DNA of 64,000 nt, from the NCBI RefSeq assembly GCF_002742445.1, contig NZ_NJNQ01000001.1, positions 1 to 64,000 of the forward strand. Direction: 5' to 3'. Under the pieces are notes generated by a model, which was not told the origin of the DNA, did not search any database, and saw only the letters and a list, made by a program, of their open reading frames with translations. Origin of the DNA: Bifidobacterium sp. N4G05 (GTDB taxonomy: Bacteria; Actinomycetota; Actinomycetes; Actinomycetales; Bifidobacteriaceae). Of this stretch, positions 9,846-20,112 are shown piece after piece (within the stretch, counting starts at the first letter, position 1; every line of letters begins with the position of its first letter). The position numbers and the translations under genes are program-made.

Positions 9846-9890
9846 AAAAAGCGGGTTTTGTCATATAACAATATGATCAAAACCCGCTTT
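9846..9890 (-). terminator. Terminator after receptor gene 3, with a second hairpin beside it
   Basis: Long stem AAAGCGGGTTTTG / CAAAACCCGCTTT with T5 on the minus strand. A second hairpin, ACCGTCTG / CAGACGGT, lies closer to the stop codon at 9921-9950. Together they separate receptor gene 3 from gene 2, so the receptor genes are likely to be partly independent units. Confidence 0.8.
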
Positions 9891-9958
9891 GTTTCCGGCA
9901 TGTCGCAAGCTATGCGATTCTTGAAACCGTCTGATCCGCAGACGGTTCAATCATGGAA

Positions 9959-10906
9959 TCATTCGGCGCCCGGCGTATTGATTTCCGGCGTTTTGATGGC
10001 ACCGTCCTCGACGCCCCAATACTTGAGGATCTTCAGATACGTACCGTCGTCAATGAGCTTCTGCACGGCCTTCTGCACGGCCTCATCCATCTGGCTGTCG
10101 CCTTTCTTGATGACGATGCCTTCCGGAGCAACGCCCTCGACCTTGCCAAGCGTTTCCAGCTGTCCATCGGTTTGCGCGATGGCATAGCCCGCGACCGGCG
10201 AATCGGCATAGAACACGTCAGCCTTGCCGGTGACAACGTTCGTGGTCACATCGGTCTGCAGCTTGCTGGAGATCACTTCAAGCTTATCCTTGCCGTCGGC
10301 CTCGCATTGCTTGGCCATCTTGTTGGCTTCGGTCTCCTGCATGGTGGCGGTCTGCACGGCCACCTTCTTGCCGCACAAATCGGACGTGTCGATCTTGTTC
10401 GGATTGCCCTTCTTCACGGCCCATGCCGATCCGGCATCGAAATGGCTTACGAAATCAACCGCATCCAAACGTTCCTTGGTCACGGTGAACGACGAAATGC
10501 CGATATCGTACTTGGATCCGACCGACGGAATGATCGAATCGAAATTCGCGGTTTCAGGATCCGCTTCAAGACCGAACACCTGTGCCAAAGCCTTGGCGAT
10601 ATCGACATCGAAGCCGACCGGGGTCTTGCCGTCCTCCGCAAGGAATTCCGCGGGAGCATACGACGTGTCCATGCCGATGGTGAGCTTGCCGTCCTTCGTC
10701 ACATAGTCGGGCAACAGTTTGGCGATGTCATCGTCTTTCTGCACCGACGAAACATCGTACCCCGTCAGTTCGTTCGATTTCGAACCGCTATTGGACGAAG
10801 CCGCATCGTCGCTTCCATCACTGGTGCCGCATGCCGCTCCAGCAAACAGCATCGCAACGCTCAGCACACACGCGGCAGCCGCCTTCAGACTTTTCTTCGC
10901 TTCCAT
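9959..10906 (-). CDS. Amino-acid ABC transporter substrate-binding lipoprotein 3
   Basis: 315-aa SBP_bac_3 receptor with lipobox Cys26 (AGAAC-GTS), a Ser/Asp linker and a complete two-lobe domain (MDTSYAPAEFLAEDGKTPVG; GSKYDIGISSFTVTKERLD). It shares more sequence with the truncated copy at 9155 than with the receptor at 7959 in the LAEDGKTPVGFDVDIAKALA block. It is first in the receptor series and is preceded by an AGAAGGA ribosome site. It probably delivers a polar amino acid to the permease at 6930. Confidence 0.93.
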   Translation of the reverse strand: MEAKKSLKAAAACVLSVAMLFAGAACGTSDGSDDAASSNSGSKSNELTGYDVSSVQKDDDIAKLLPDYVTKDGKLTIGMDTSYAPAEFLAEDGKTPVGFDVDIAKALAQVFGLEADPETANFDSIIPSVGSKYDIGISSFTVTKERLDAVDFVSHFDAGSAWAVKKGNPNKIDTSDLCGKKVAVQTATMQETEANKMAKQCEADGKDKLEVISSKLQTDVTTNVVTGKADVFYADSPVAGYAIAQTDGQLETLGKVEGVAPEGIVIKKGDSQMDEAVQKAVQKLIDDGTYLKILKYWGVEDGAIKTPEINTPGAE

Positions 10907-11036
10907 ATCCTTCTCCTATGTCTCGCTCGGCCTATTCGACCGAATCCGAACCATACACTAGAGAAGTCAAGCTACAAAAATATTACGACCACCGCTTTAT
11001 GTCAGTATGTGAAACCGGAAATTTTCCGGTTTCGAC

Positions 11037-11516
11037 TTATCGCACTTGCTTGTTGGCATAGCGCATGGCACGCAACGCCTCACGCTTGTCTTGTTCCTCG
11101 CGCAACGCCTGACGCTTGTCGAATTCCTTCTTGCCTCGGGCCAACGCGATTTCCGCCTTGACGCGGCCATCCTTGAAATACAGGCTCAGCGGAATGATGG
11201 TGAAACCTTTAGCTTGGCTTTGACGTGCCAGCTTGTCGATCTGCGCCGCATGAAGCAGCAGCTTACGCTTGCGCTTAGGGGCATGATTGTTCCACGTACC
11301 ATTGAGATATTCAGGAATGTTGGCTCCCTCAAGCCACATTTCACCGCGACGGTCGATGGTGATGAACGATTCGGCCAGCGATGCGCGTCCCTCACGAAGC
11401 GACTTCACTTCAGTGCCGGTCAACACCAGACCGGCTTCATACTTGTCTTCGATGGCGTAATCATGGCGTGCCTTCTTGTTCTGCGCAATCGGCTTCACAC
11501 CTTGCTCCTTGGCCAT
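11037..11516 (-). CDS. smpB: SsrA-binding protein SmpB
   Basis: 159-aa partner of tmRNA in trans-translation. Diagnostic stretches are NKKARHDY near the N-terminus, [28 protein letters not shown] and the basic tail ([23 protein letters not shown]). Length is normal. GGAGGT lies just upstream of the ATG. It is the last gene of the ftsE-ftsX-CHAP-smpB series. No tmRNA gene was recognised in the window. Confidence 0.97.
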   Translation of the reverse strand: MAKEQGVKPIAQNKKARHDYAIEDKYEAGLVLTGTEVKSLREGRASLAESFITIDRRGEMWLEGANIPEYLNGTWNNHAPKRKRKLLLHAAQIDKLARQSQAKGFTIIPLSLYFKDGRVKAEIALARGKKEFDKRQALREEQDKREALRAMRYANKQVR

Positions 11517-11575
11517 GTCGGACCTCCTTTCCGGTTCTTCGAAGAAGTGTTTTGCAACGCAACAATCGACAATAT

Positions 11576-11619
11576 CACGGAAGCGCGCCGCCCAACGATT
11601 CAGGCGGCGCGCTCCCGTG
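11576..11619 (-). terminator. Strong GC-rich hairpin between the CHAP gene and smpB
   Basis: 17-bp near-perfect stem (CACGGaAGCGCGCCGCC with its complement, one A/C mismatch) and a 10-nt loop. There is no T tract after it on the minus strand, so it may be a partial terminator or an RNA-processing or stability element. Confidence 0.6.
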
Positions 11620-11659
11620 ACACAACGTTCAAGGAAAAACTCAAACGCTCCTTGATGAA

Positions 11660-13042
11660 TCAGTGCACATACCAGAACTGAGATGCGTTGTATAGCGTGC
11701 GGTACGACACATTGAAGGGACCACCGGACGCGTTCATCTCGGAAATGGTGATAGTGCTTCCGTTCACCGCTTCCACAACGGCCACATGACCGTAGAAACC
11801 ATCTGCTCCAGCCTGTCCGGGAAGGAAGGAGAGAGCCGCACCCACCTGCGGATTATGGTCCACTCGCAGACCATATGAGGGAGCTGTACTATACCACTGA
11901 CCACCGTTGCCCAAATATGAAGGGGTTCCGATGCCCATCTGTCTACGACGGTCGTACGCCCACCACGTGCACTGGCCGGCCACGTAGGCATTGCCGTAAT
12001 CGCCATTGGAGGTTCCCTGACCGGAATTGTTATTGGTGCTCGGCGCGGGAGCAGGAGTGGGAGTAGGCGCAGGAGTAGGCGTCACATTGTTGCTGCCATT
12101 ATTGGTATTGCTGTTGCCTGGCTGGGTCTGCCCTTGATTGCCGCCATTGTTTTGATTGGCTGCGGCGGCCTGCTCGGCTGCATACTGGCGATTGAAGGAA
12201 TCGACCTGCGACTGCAACATAACCGTTTGCGCCGCCTGCTTGGCCACGTCACTATTCAGCTGCGACTGCTTGCTTTCCAATTCGGCACGGCGGGTCTCGC
12301 CTTCTGCGCGCAACTGGTCAAGCGAGTCGCGCTGGGTCTGTGCGGAGGCGGCAGCCTGCTGTGCGGATGCAGCCTTTTCATCAGCTGTGGTTTTCAGATT
12401 GGCGATCTGCTTTTCGATTGCGGCAAGACGTTCGCTACGGTTCATCGACGTGTTCAACGTATTCGCCGCATCGCTGGCCGCATTGGCCTCGGTACGGCTC
12501 AACGCATCACGCGACTGCATGGAGTTGATGAACTCCTGCGTACTTGTGGCACCGGTCACCACACTCATCACGGTGGATGTGTCGGAACCATGCATATCTT
12601 CACGAGCCATCTGTGCCACGGCCGCATGCGCGTCGTCGTAGTCCTTGCCCGTCTGCTCAATCTGCGCTTCGAGGTTTTCCTTGTCTTTCTGCGCCGCTTC
12701 CAAACGGGAAGCGGCAGCCTCCGCCTCGCTTTGCGCCGAAGCGGCAGCGGCATTGGCCTCATCGACCTCAGCTTGGGCCGCCGGAATCTTCGTATTCGTC
12801 AATTCGTCCAGCTCGACGATCTTGTCTGCCAGATCGGACTTCACGCCAGAAAGCTGCGAACGCAACCGCGCTTCCCGCTGTGCGCTATTGGACTTCTGAT
12901 TCTGCGCGTTCACCAGATTGCTATACGTATTTGCATGCGCCTGCGGAACAACAGGCGCGAACGGGGCGATCGCCATCGTGGCGCACATAGCCCCCGTTGC
13001 AAACACCGCAGCGGCCGGCTTGAGAGCTTTTTTGCTTATCAT
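11660..13042 (-). CDS. Secreted coiled-coil CHAP-domain peptidoglycan hydrolase (PcsB-like)
   Basis: 460-aa exported protein. Residues 1-~38 are a signal peptide ending around AHA. Residues ~40-280 are an Ala/Glu/Gln-rich coiled coil. An Asn/Gly/Pro/Thr linker (~285-345) leads to a C-terminal CHAP amidase/endopeptidase domain with catalytic Cys in [12 protein letters not shown] and His in [10 protein letters not shown]. Coiled coil plus CHAP is the layout of streptococcal PcsB. The gene directly follows ftsEX, so it is probably an FtsEX-activated septal hydrolase. A paralogue at 44162 is frame-shifted. Confidence 0.9.
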   Translation of the reverse strand: MISKKALKPAAAVFATGAMCATMAIAPFAPVVPQAHANTYSNLVNAQNQKSNSAQREARLRSQLSGVKSDLADKIVELDELTNTKIPAAQAEVDEANAAAASAQSEAEAAASRLEAAQKDKENLEAQIEQTGKDYDDAHAAVAQMAREDMHGSDTSTVMSVVTGATSTQEFINSMQSRDALSRTEANAASDAANTLNTSMNRSERLAAIEKQIANLKTTADEKAASAQQAAASAQTQRDSLDQLRAEGETRRAELESKQSQLNSDVAKQAAQTVMLQSQVDSFNRQYAAEQAAAANQNNGGNQGQTQPGNSNTNNGSNNVTPTPAPTPTPAPAPSTNNNSGQGTSNGDYGNAYVAGQCTWWAYDRRRQMGIGTPSYLGNGGQWYSTAPSYGLRVDHNPQVGAALSFLPGQAGADGFYGHVAVVEAVNGSTITISEMNASGGPFNVSYRTLYNASQFWYVH

Positions 13043-13135
13043 TCGGTCACTTGCCTCCCATCATTGTTCCACACCATAGCATCTCATGCTTAAAATCCGC
13101 GACACGTACCGCCACCTGCCATTAAGCAATACCTA

Positions 13136-14059
13136 TCAGGCCTTCAGATATCTATGCAGCGATACCGTGGATGCAACCACAGACAGCAATACCGCTCCAA
13201 GAACCAGAATCGGCGAAATCCAAAGTACTGTCATCTGATTCACATACGGAATCCATTTCACGGAAGTCGCAAGCCAATCAGTGACGAACACCTTCACCAA
13301 TACCGAAAGCGTGGCGCAAGACAGCAGCGAACCCACCAACGACGCGACCACACCTTCCAGAACGAACGGCAATCTAATCGTCCAGTTCGAAGCACCCACC
13401 AAACGCATGATTTCCGTTTCGGTTTTGCGAGACGCCGCAGACATGCGAATCGTGGTGCCGGTCAGCATAATGGCAACAACCACCATCACCGTGGCCAATG
13501 CGGCGGTCGCAATGGTAGCGCGGTTCAGCACGGCAAAAACCGGCTCGAAAATCTGCCGTTGGTCACTGACGGTATCGACGCCTTCCTTGCCGGAAAGCAC
13601 TTCGGAAACCACCTGGTATTTTTCAGGATTCTTGAGTTTGAGCCACAATGAATCCTGCATGTCATCGGCAGTAAGCGTACGCCCCTGATATTCGCCGTTC
13701 GGATATTGCTTGAGGAAGGTGTCGTTATAGAAATCTTCCTTGCTGACGAAGGTGATCTGCGAAACATCATCGGCAAGCTCATTGCGGATGGTTTGCTGCA
13801 AGTCGTTGATCTGTGCCTGCGTCGCGGCGGTTCCCGCAGTGCAGTTCACGGATTGGCTGGTGCCGTCGGGGCACATCCACACCACCACTTCGACCTTGGA
13901 ATACCAATCGCCTTTGGCTTTGGTGATCTGCGCCTGGGTAAGCACCGACGCTCCGATGAAAAGGAATGAGATGAAGGTAACGAGCATCACCGAAAGCAGC
14001 ATGGGCACGTTACGCTTGAGGCTGCTCCAGGTTTCGGAAAGAATGAAACGCAAACGCAT
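13136..14059 (-). CDS. ftsX: Cell-division ABC-like protein FtsX
   Basis: 307-aa membrane protein. A short N-terminal cytoplasmic tail ([17 protein letters not shown]) precedes TM1. An extracellular loop of ~130 residues with two Cys (WMCPDGTSQSVNCTAG) follows, then three C-terminal membrane segments. Its ATG overlaps the ftsE TGA by one base (TGATG type), so translation is coupled. It works with FtsE at the divisome to activate a peptidoglycan hydrolase; the next gene encodes a fitting candidate. Confidence 0.95.
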   Translation of the reverse strand: MRLRFILSETWSSLKRNVPMLLSVMLVTFISFLFIGASVLTQAQITKAKGDWYSKVEVVVWMCPDGTSQSVNCTAGTAATQAQINDLQQTIRNELADDVSQITFVSKEDFYNDTFLKQYPNGEYQGRTLTADDMQDSLWLKLKNPEKYQVVSEVLSGKEGVDTVSDQRQIFEPVFAVLNRATIATAALATVMVVVAIMLTGTTIRMSAASRKTETEIMRLVGASNWTIRLPFVLEGVVASLVGSLLSCATLSVLVKVFVTDWLATSVKWIPYVNQMTVLWISPILVLGAVLLSVVASTVSLHRYLKA

Positions 14060-15360
14060 CAGTCGTTCTCCTTGTTTTCGGACGTTTCATGCTGTTCGGC
14101 GGATTGTTCTGCGCAGTTCGCTTCGTCATCGTCAGTTGCCGCGGGAACGGCAGGAGGGGCCGGAGGCGCTGGCGGCACGGGAGGCATAGGCGGTGCCGGA
14201 GGCGCAGGAACCGTTGGCTCCGCCGGCTGCTCGTTTTCATCCGCGTTTCCTGCTTCGACACTTGTTTCAGACGAAACGATAGTGGCATCGGCATTGGATT
14301 CGCTCTGGGAAAGTGCAGACGAATCAGCTTGTTCCTGTTCGGCAAGTTCCTCGATCTTCAGCCCCTTGCCCCAGGTCAGCGTGGTCTCCACCGGGGCGAA
14401 CGCCTCTCCGTAACGGCCGGTGCGACCGGAATGCACGGAATTGGCAAGTCGCGCAATGCCCGCATCTCCATTGCCACTGTGGATGGCAGCGGCTACTGCA
14501 TCGACCGCATTCGCCGCGGTTTCGGCTCGCGTCGCACCTTCCACATCCACCGTCCCATCGGAAGCATCGGACACGACCAAACCGCTTGGCGCACGGTATT
14601 TCGCGTCGGCATCGCCACCATTCAGCGCCTGATGCGATTTGGATTCCACTTCGGCATCCGGGAAGTACAGTGCGGAATCGTAGGATCCCTGCTGCTCGTC
14701 ACGCACGATTTTGCCGGTATGCAGTTCGACCACGCGTTTGCGCATGGAGTTGACGATTTCCTCATTATGCGTGGCCATGACGACGGTAGTGCCGGTGCGG
14801 TTGATGGCGTCAAGCACTTCCATAATGCCTAACGATGTGGTCGGATCAAGGTTTCCGGTAGGCTCATCGGCCAGCAGAATCTGCGGATGGTTCACATACG
14901 CTCGCGCGATGGCCACACGCTGCGCCTCACCGCCGGAAAGCTCATGCGGGTAGCTGTCCTCCTTGCCGGTGAGTCCAACCGTCTGCAGCACTTTTGGCAC
15001 CAACGATTTGATGGTAGAACGGCTTGTGCCGATCACTTCAAGTGCAAATGCCACATTCTCCCACACCGTTTTGTTGTTCAACAGCTTGTAATCCTGGAAG
15101 ATGAAACCGATGGAACGACGATAATGAGGCACCTGCCGTGCGGACAGGCGTCGCAAATCGTTGCCTGCGATGCGGATTTCGCCGTCCGTGGCCTCCTCTT
15201 CACGCAGCAACAGGCTCAGCAATGTGGTTTTGCCAGAACCCGATGCGCCTACGAGGAACACGAAATCCCCTCGATTGATGTCGAGATTGATATCATCCAA
15301 CGCAGGCCTGGTGCCTTTTGGATACACCTTGCTCACATGTTCAAGCGAAATCAGCGCCAT
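14059..15360 (-). CDS. ftsE: Cell-division ATP-binding protein FtsE with long C-terminal extension
   Basis: 433 aa; normal FtsE is ~229 aa. Residues 1-~225 are a complete FtsE ATPase: Walker [10 protein letters not shown] at ~38-46, [14 protein letters not shown], Walker [12 protein letters not shown] and HN switch. Residues ~226-433 are an added cytoplasmic tail, acidic and Ala-rich, ending in a run of Ala-Pro-Pro units and an Asp/Glu-rich tip. The frame is open throughout and overlaps the ftsX start, so the extension is part of the gene. Such tails may serve as protein-interaction tethers at the septum; this is inference. Confidence 0.93.
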   Translation of the reverse strand: MALISLEHVSKVYPKGTRPALDDINLDINRGDFVFLVGASGSGKTTLLSLLLREEEATDGEIRIAGNDLRRLSARQVPHYRRSIGFIFQDYKLLNNKTVWENVAFALEVIGTSRSTIKSLVPKVLQTVGLTGKEDSYPHELSGGEAQRVAIARAYVNHPQILLADEPTGNLDPTTSLGIMEVLDAINRTGTTVVMATHNEEIVNSMRKRVVELHTGKIVRDEQQGSYDSALYFPDAEVESKSHQALNGGDADAKYRAPSGLVVSDASDGTVDVEGATRAETAANAVDAVAAAIHSGNGDAGIARLANSVHSGRTGRYGEAFAPVETTLTWGKGLKIEELAEQEQADSSALSQSESNADATIVSSETSVEAGNADENEQPAEPTVPAPPAPPMPPVPPAPPAPPAVPAATDDDEANCAEQSAEQHETSENKEND

Positions 15361-15409
15361 CGTCGTACCCCTCCACTATGTGCTGTTCTGATTACGGTAA
15401 TCGCAGCTT

Positions 15410-16540
15410 TTAGGCTTCCGCTTCTTCCGCAGCCTCGCGACGCTGTTCATGACGCCAGCGGATACCAGCTTCGATGAACGCGTCGATGTCACCGTCGAAC
15501 ACGGCCTGGGTCTGCGAGGTCTCATAGCCAGTGCGCAGATCCTTGACCATCTGATACGGATGCAGCACGTAGGAGCGCATCTGATCACCCCAGCTGGCCT
15601 TGATATCGCCGGCGAGTTCCTTCTTCTTCTTGGCTTCCTCTTCGTGGCGCAGCACCAACAGTCGGGACTGCAGCACGGCCATGGCCGCGGCACGATTCTG
15701 AATCTGCGAGCGCTCATCCTGCATGGTCACCACGATGCCGGTCGGAATGTGGGTGATGCGCACCGCGGAATACGTGGTGTTCACGCCCTGACCGCCAGGA
15801 CCGGAAGAACAGTAGGTATCAACACGGATTTCGGAATCAGGAACGTCGATATGATCGGTCGCTTCGACAAGCGGCACCACTTCCACAGCTGCGAAGCTGG
15901 TCTGACGGCGGCCCTGGTTGTCGAATGGGGAGATGCGCACCAGACGGTGGGTGCCGCCTTCCACGCTCATGCGACCATACGCATAGGGGGCATCCACCTG
16001 GAAGGTGGCGGACTTGATGCCCGCCTCTTCCGCATAAGATGTATCCATGACCTTGGCCTTGTAGCCGTTGCGTTCCGCCCAACGCAGGTACATGCGCAAC
16101 AGCATCTGTGCGAAGTCGGCCGCATCCACGCCGCCGGCACCGGAGCGAATGGTCACCACTGCGGAACGTTCGTCGTATTCGCCGTCAAGCAGGGTCTGGA
16201 TTTCCATGTCAGCCAGATCGTTCTGAATGCTTTCAACTTCAGACCGCGCTTCCGCCAACGTGTCGGCGTCGTCTTCTTCCTGTCCCAATTCCACGAGCGT
16301 CTCGACGTCGTCGATACGCTGGATTGCGGAGGCGAGACGCTTCAGCTGGGACTGCACCGCGGAAAGCTTGCTGGTCACCTTCTGCGCGTTTTCAGGGTCA
16401 TCCCACAGTCCCGGTTCGGCCGCCTGCACTTCAAGATCCTTGGCCTGTGCGGTCAGTCGGTCGACGTCAAGCGCCTTGGAAATCGATTCGTATTTGGCGC
16501 GTGCTTCGCCGATTGCTTGGGAAAAATCAAATTCTGCCAT
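15410..16540 (-). CDS. prfB: Peptide chain release factor 2
   Basis: 376-aa class I release factor reading UGA/UAA. The RF2 anticodon-like tripeptide SPF is in [15 protein letters not shown], and the peptidyl-hydrolysis GGQ is in [13 protein letters not shown]. The frame is continuous from MAEFDFSQ, so the autoregulatory +1 frameshift known in many bacteria is absent. It lies upstream of ftsE on the same strand. Confidence 0.97.
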   Translation of the reverse strand: MAEFDFSQAIGEARAKYESISKALDVDRLTAQAKDLEVQAAEPGLWDDPENAQKVTSKLSAVQSQLKRLASAIQRIDDVETLVELGQEEDDADTLAEARSEVESIQNDLADMEIQTLLDGEYDERSAVVTIRSGAGGVDAADFAQMLLRMYLRWAERNGYKAKVMDTSYAEEAGIKSATFQVDAPYAYGRMSVEGGTHRLVRISPFDNQGRRQTSFAAVEVVPLVEATDHIDVPDSEIRVDTYCSSGPGGQGVNTTYSAVRITHIPTGIVVTMQDERSQIQNRAAAMAVLQSRLLVLRHEEEAKKKKELAGDIKASWGDQMRSYVLHPYQMVKDLRTGYETSQTQAVFDGDIDAFIEAGIRWRHEQRREAAEEAEA

Positions 16541-16722
16541 CGTTTACACCATACATTTCTTTATGCGTTCTTTATATTCTGTCATGGAGCCTCATACGGC
16601 TTTCGCACAATCCTCAATTTTTCCGCATGCCCACATGCTCGCTCCCACCCTGCCGAACCGCGAACCAGTCTCGTTACGTATGGGAATGCAGACCCGGGGA
16701 GGATCGTACCAGACCAAGGGCG

Positions 16723-16854
16723 TCAAAGACCTGCGTAGATAGCAGGAATCACCAGACTCAGCAGCATCGCCGCGGCAATGACGATGCACACCGCTCGCAC
16801 CAAAGTGCGGCGGCGGCGCTCTCGCTGCTCGCGTTCGCTTCTGTAGTCACTCAT
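16723..16854 (-). CDS. Small single-pass membrane protein (43 aa)
   Basis: A 43-residue frame in an otherwise empty stretch. The N-terminus is highly charged and Arg-rich (MSDYRSEREQRERRRR) and is followed by a ~22-residue hydrophobic helix ending in IYAGL. Only a weak GGTG lies before the ATG. A TATACT box sits 8 nt upstream, so the transcript may be leaderless. The positive-inside layout supports a real inner-membrane peptide. The function is unknown. Confidence 0.7.
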   Translation of the reverse strand: MSDYRSEREQRERRRRTLVRAVCIVIAAAMLLSLVIPAIYAGL

Positions 16855-16965
16855 GGGGCACCAGTATAGGCAACACCTTCTACTTATCGACTTACGGCAT
16901 TTTTGACGCAGTCTCGTATTTCATGCGCGGAAATCATGCACTAATCATTCGAAAACGTGAACGAA

Positions 16966-17445
16966 TCATTTATGGTAGGGCTCTCCGGCATTGATTTTGT
17001 ACGCACGATAGATCTGTTCCAACAAAATAACGCGCATTAACTGATGCGGGAACGTCATTTTGGAGAAGCTCAGCAGGTAGTTCGCCCGTTTCAAAATCGT
17101 TGGATCGAGTCCGAGCGAGCCGCCGATGATGAGTTGGATATGACTTGTGCCGTGCAGCCCGAGACCATCGATTTTCCGCGCAAGTTCCTCGCTGGTCAGC
17201 TGATGGCCTTCGATGGCGAGCGCGATGACGAACGCATCGTCACGTATATGCTTGGCGATGCGTTCGCCTTCCTTGGCTTTGATTTGCCGTTCAACTCCCT
17301 CACTGGCATGCTCGGGCGTTTTCTCGTCGGCCACTTCGACGATGTCAAGCTTGCAGTATCGGCTGAGTCGTTTCGAATATTCGGCGATGGCGTCGCGCAG
17401 ATATTTTTCCTTGACTTTACCGACGGTGATAAGGGAGATTTTCAT
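16966..17445 (-). CDS. rlmH: 23S rRNA (pseudouridine1915-N3)-methyltransferase RlmH
   Basis: 159-aa SPOUT methyltransferase that modifies helix 69 of 23S rRNA. Conserved stretches include [19 protein letters not shown] at the N-terminus, the SAM-binding [17 protein letters not shown] and the C-terminal [20 protein letters not shown] ending in GEPYHK. Length is exact for the family. It lies 10 bp downstream of dapD and is probably in the same transcript. Confidence 0.97.
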   Translation of the reverse strand: MKISLITVGKVKEKYLRDAIAEYSKRLSRYCKLDIVEVADEKTPEHASEGVERQIKAKEGERIAKHIRDDAFVIALAIEGHQLTSEELARKIDGLGLHGTSHIQLIIGGSLGLDPTILKRANYLLSFSKMTFPHQLMRVILLEQIYRAYKINAGEPYHK

Positions 17446-17455
17446 GGCTTGTTTT

Positions 17456-18445
17456 TTAGTTCTTGTGCAGTTTTTCGTTCAGTTCGATACCGGTCTTGCG
17501 ATAGCGCGCTTCGATACGGCCGGACACCGAGTTGCGGATGAACAGAATGTTGTCTTTGCCGGAAAGGTCGGCACCCTTGACGGTCTCGAGCGGTTCTCCC
17601 GCTGCGACCTTGGCCTTGTCGTAGATGGTTACCTTGGTACCGGCGGTCACATACAGGCCGGCTTCAACCACGCAGTTGTCGCCGAGGGAGATGCCGATGC
17701 CCGCGTTCGCGCCGAGCAGCGAATGCTCGCCGATGGAGTTCTTGAGCTTGCCGCCACCGGACAGGGTGCCCATGATGGATGCGCCGCCGCCGATGTCGGA
17801 ACCGTTGCCGACCACAACGCCTTGGGAGACTCGGCCTTCCACCATGGAAACGCCGAGCGTGCCAGCGTTAAAGTTCACGAAGCCGGCATGCATGACGGTG
17901 GTACCTTCGGAAAGGTGGGCGCCCAAACGCACGCGGTCGGCATCGCCGATACGCACGCCGGTCGGCACCACATAGTCGACCATGCGCGGGAACTTGTCGA
18001 TCGACAGCACGTTCACGTCGGCCTTCGGCAAGCCCGGAGCGCTCTGGTTGGCAGCGGCCATCACATCGAGCTTGCGCAGAGCGAAATCCTCGACCGCGAA
18101 CGGTCCATAGTTGGTCCACACCACATTGTTGAGGGCCGCGAAAATGCCGTCCAGGTTCAGTGTGTTCGGCTTGGCCAGACGCATGCTCAGCAAGTGCAGA
18201 CGCAGGTAGGCGTCGGCGGCGTCTTCGATCGGCTCCTCAAGCTTCGACACGGTGAACACCGGAATGCGGCGTACGCCACGCGCGTCCACTCCCTCATGGG
18301 CGAGGTTGTCGAAATTGTGGTTCGGGCGGGCCACTTCCTTCGGTGCCTCGCCAAGCTTCAATTCCGGATACCAAACATCCAAGGTATTGCCGGCCGCGTC
18401 CACGCTGGCCAGACCCCAACCCCACGCAGTGCGCTGATCGGTCAT
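17456..18445 (-). CDS. dapD: 2,3,4,5-tetrahydropyridine-2,6-dicarboxylate N-succinyltransferase
   Basis: 329-aa actinobacterial-type DapD, which succinylates tetrahydrodipicolinate on the way to diaminopimelate/lysine. The middle and C-terminal parts show hexapeptide-repeat left-handed beta-helix sequence ([40 protein letters not shown]). ATG at 18445 is chosen over 18460 because AAGGAG lies 7-9 nt upstream of it. It pairs with rlmH. Confidence 0.94.
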   Translation of the reverse strand: MTDQRTAWGWGLASVDAAGNTLDVWYPELKLGEAPKEVARPNHNFDNLAHEGVDARGVRRIPVFTVSKLEEPIEDAADAYLRLHLLSMRLAKPNTLNLDGIFAALNNVVWTNYGPFAVEDFALRKLDVMAAANQSAPGLPKADVNVLSIDKFPRMVDYVVPTGVRIGDADRVRLGAHLSEGTTVMHAGFVNFNAGTLGVSMVEGRVSQGVVVGNGSDIGGGASIMGTLSGGGKLKNSIGEHSLLGANAGIGISLGDNCVVEAGLYVTAGTKVTIYDKAKVAAGEPLETVKGADLSGKDNILFIRNSVSGRIEARYRKTGIELNEKLHKN

Positions 18446-18555
18446 TCTTCGCTCCTTCACAATAGTGATTGCATTACTTGCACGTTTCCGTGCAATACTT
18501 TAGCCGCAGGGCTTGGCGAAAGGCATCACGATTCCATGAAACAGCGAAAAAGCAA

Positions 18556-19848
18556 CTATCGACGGTCGATCGGAACATAATCGCGTTCGGTGTAACCGGT
18601 GTACACCTGACGGGGGCGACCGATCTTGGTGTTCGGATCGGCAAGCATCTCACGATATTGCGCAATCCAACCGGGAATGCGTCCCAATGCGAACAATGTG
18701 GTGAACATCGACGGATCGAACCCGATCGCACGGTAGATCAATCCCGTGTAGAAGTCGACATTCGGATACAGGTGACGAGACACGAAATACTCGTCATTCA
18801 GCGCGATCTTCTCCAATTCCGTGGCGACATCGAACAATGCACGCTCATCGGCAGGCAGTTTCAACGTATCCGCACGTTCCATGATCTTCTGCAGATACGT
18901 CTTGGCGATCGCCGCACGAGGATCATACGATTTGTACACTCGGTGGCCAAGGCCGGAAATGCGCTGACCACTGGTTTTGGCGTCTTCCACGAATTCCTTG
19001 ACGGTTTTACCCGAATCGCGAATGGCTTTGAGCTGACGCAGCACCGCCTCATTCGCACCGCCATGCAATGGGCCCGAAAGCGCGTTGATGCCTGCGGCGA
19101 CCGCGGAATACAGGTTGGCGTGGGCGGAACCGGCGATACGCACCACGGACGTGGAGCAGTTCTGCTCATGATCGGCATGGATGATCAGCAGTCGGCCGAG
19201 CGCGTGCACGTACAGCGGATCGGAGTCGAACGGCTCGTACGGCACCGCGAAGCACATGCGCAGAAAATCGTCCACGTAACCGCGCGAATAATCCGGGTAA
19301 AGCATCGGCTCATCACGACGACGGCGGAAAATGTAGCTGACGATGGTTCGCGCCTTCGCCATGATAATGGTCGCAGCTTCATCAAGCTGGTCGGAATCGT
19401 TGATATCCGTAGTATCCGGGTAGAAGGTGGCAAGCGCGTTGACCGCGGACGCCATCACGCTCATCGGATGCGCAGTACGCGGGAAGGAGCCCATGAAGGT
19501 GCGGAAATCCTCCCCCACCATCGTACGATGGTTGATGTCGGAAATGAAACGGTCGTACTGCTCCCGATTCGGCAGTTCGCCGTGGCGCAACAGCCATGCG
19601 ACCTCAAGGAAGTCGGATTGCTCGCACAGTTGCTCGATCGGGTATCCACGGTAGCGCAGAATCGAGTTCTTGCCGTCGATGTAGGTGATTTTCGATTCGC
19701 ATTGCGCGGTCGTCAGAAATCCGGGGTCAAGCGTGACCCAGCCATCATTACGCAGCGTTGATACCACGATGCCGTCCGCGCCTGCCGTGGCTTCGACCAC
19801 CGGCAGGGTGAAGTCTTTGGATTCCACACTCAGATTGGCTGTGGCCAT
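18556..19848 (-). CDS. gltA: Citrate synthase
   Basis: 430-aa type-II-like citrate synthase condensing acetyl-CoA and oxaloacetate. Active-site blocks are visible: HADHEQNCSTS, GPLHGGANEAVL and GLGHRVYKSYDPRA. The start at 19848 (MATANLSVE) follows AAGGAG; an open stretch to 19917 lacks signals. Bifidobacteria lack a full TCA cycle, so the probable role is a partial branch to 2-oxoglutarate and glutamate. Confidence 0.96.
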   Translation of the reverse strand: MATANLSVESKDFTLPVVEATAGADGIVVSTLRNDGWVTLDPGFLTTAQCESKITYIDGKNSILRYRGYPIEQLCEQSDFLEVAWLLRHGELPNREQYDRFISDINHRTMVGEDFRTFMGSFPRTAHPMSVMASAVNALATFYPDTTDINDSDQLDEAATIIMAKARTIVSYIFRRRRDEPMLYPDYSRGYVDDFLRMCFAVPYEPFDSDPLYVHALGRLLIIHADHEQNCSTSVVRIAGSAHANLYSAVAAGINALSGPLHGGANEAVLRQLKAIRDSGKTVKEFVEDAKTSGQRISGLGHRVYKSYDPRAAIAKTYLQKIMERADTLKLPADERALFDVATELEKIALNDEYFVSRHLYPNVDFYTGLIYRAIGFDPSMFTTLFALGRIPGWIAQYREMLADPNTKIGRPRQVYTGYTERDYVPIDRR

Positions 19849-20010
19849 GCTTGCACGCTCCTTAACCGTCACAATCGTTCGGAAGTATCGAACACTATAT
19901 GGCATCCGCGTTTCCAAGCATGGTTTCGTCTCAAAATCAATCGATTGACATTCGATCCCTCATTCCCGTATAACGAATAATCAGTTTTCCCGTGCGAAAT
20001 TACGCATATA

Positions 20011-20055
20011 AAAAGCCGATGTCTAGAATTGCAAAAGAATTCCAGACATCGGCTT
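20011..20055 (-). terminator. Intrinsic terminator of map
   Basis: Stem AAAAGCCGATGTCT / AGACATCGGCTT continued by GAATT/AATTC, with a T4 tail on the minus strand. It separates map from gltA. Confidence 0.85.
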
Positions 20056-20112
20056 CGCCTGATAAATTTCGTTAGTCCACTACGAAATCACAACGTTTTC
20101 GCCAACCACTGA

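Noticed and set aside
15410-16540. Programmed +1 frameshift in prfB
   Set aside because: The frame is continuous from the start codon; no internal early UGA.
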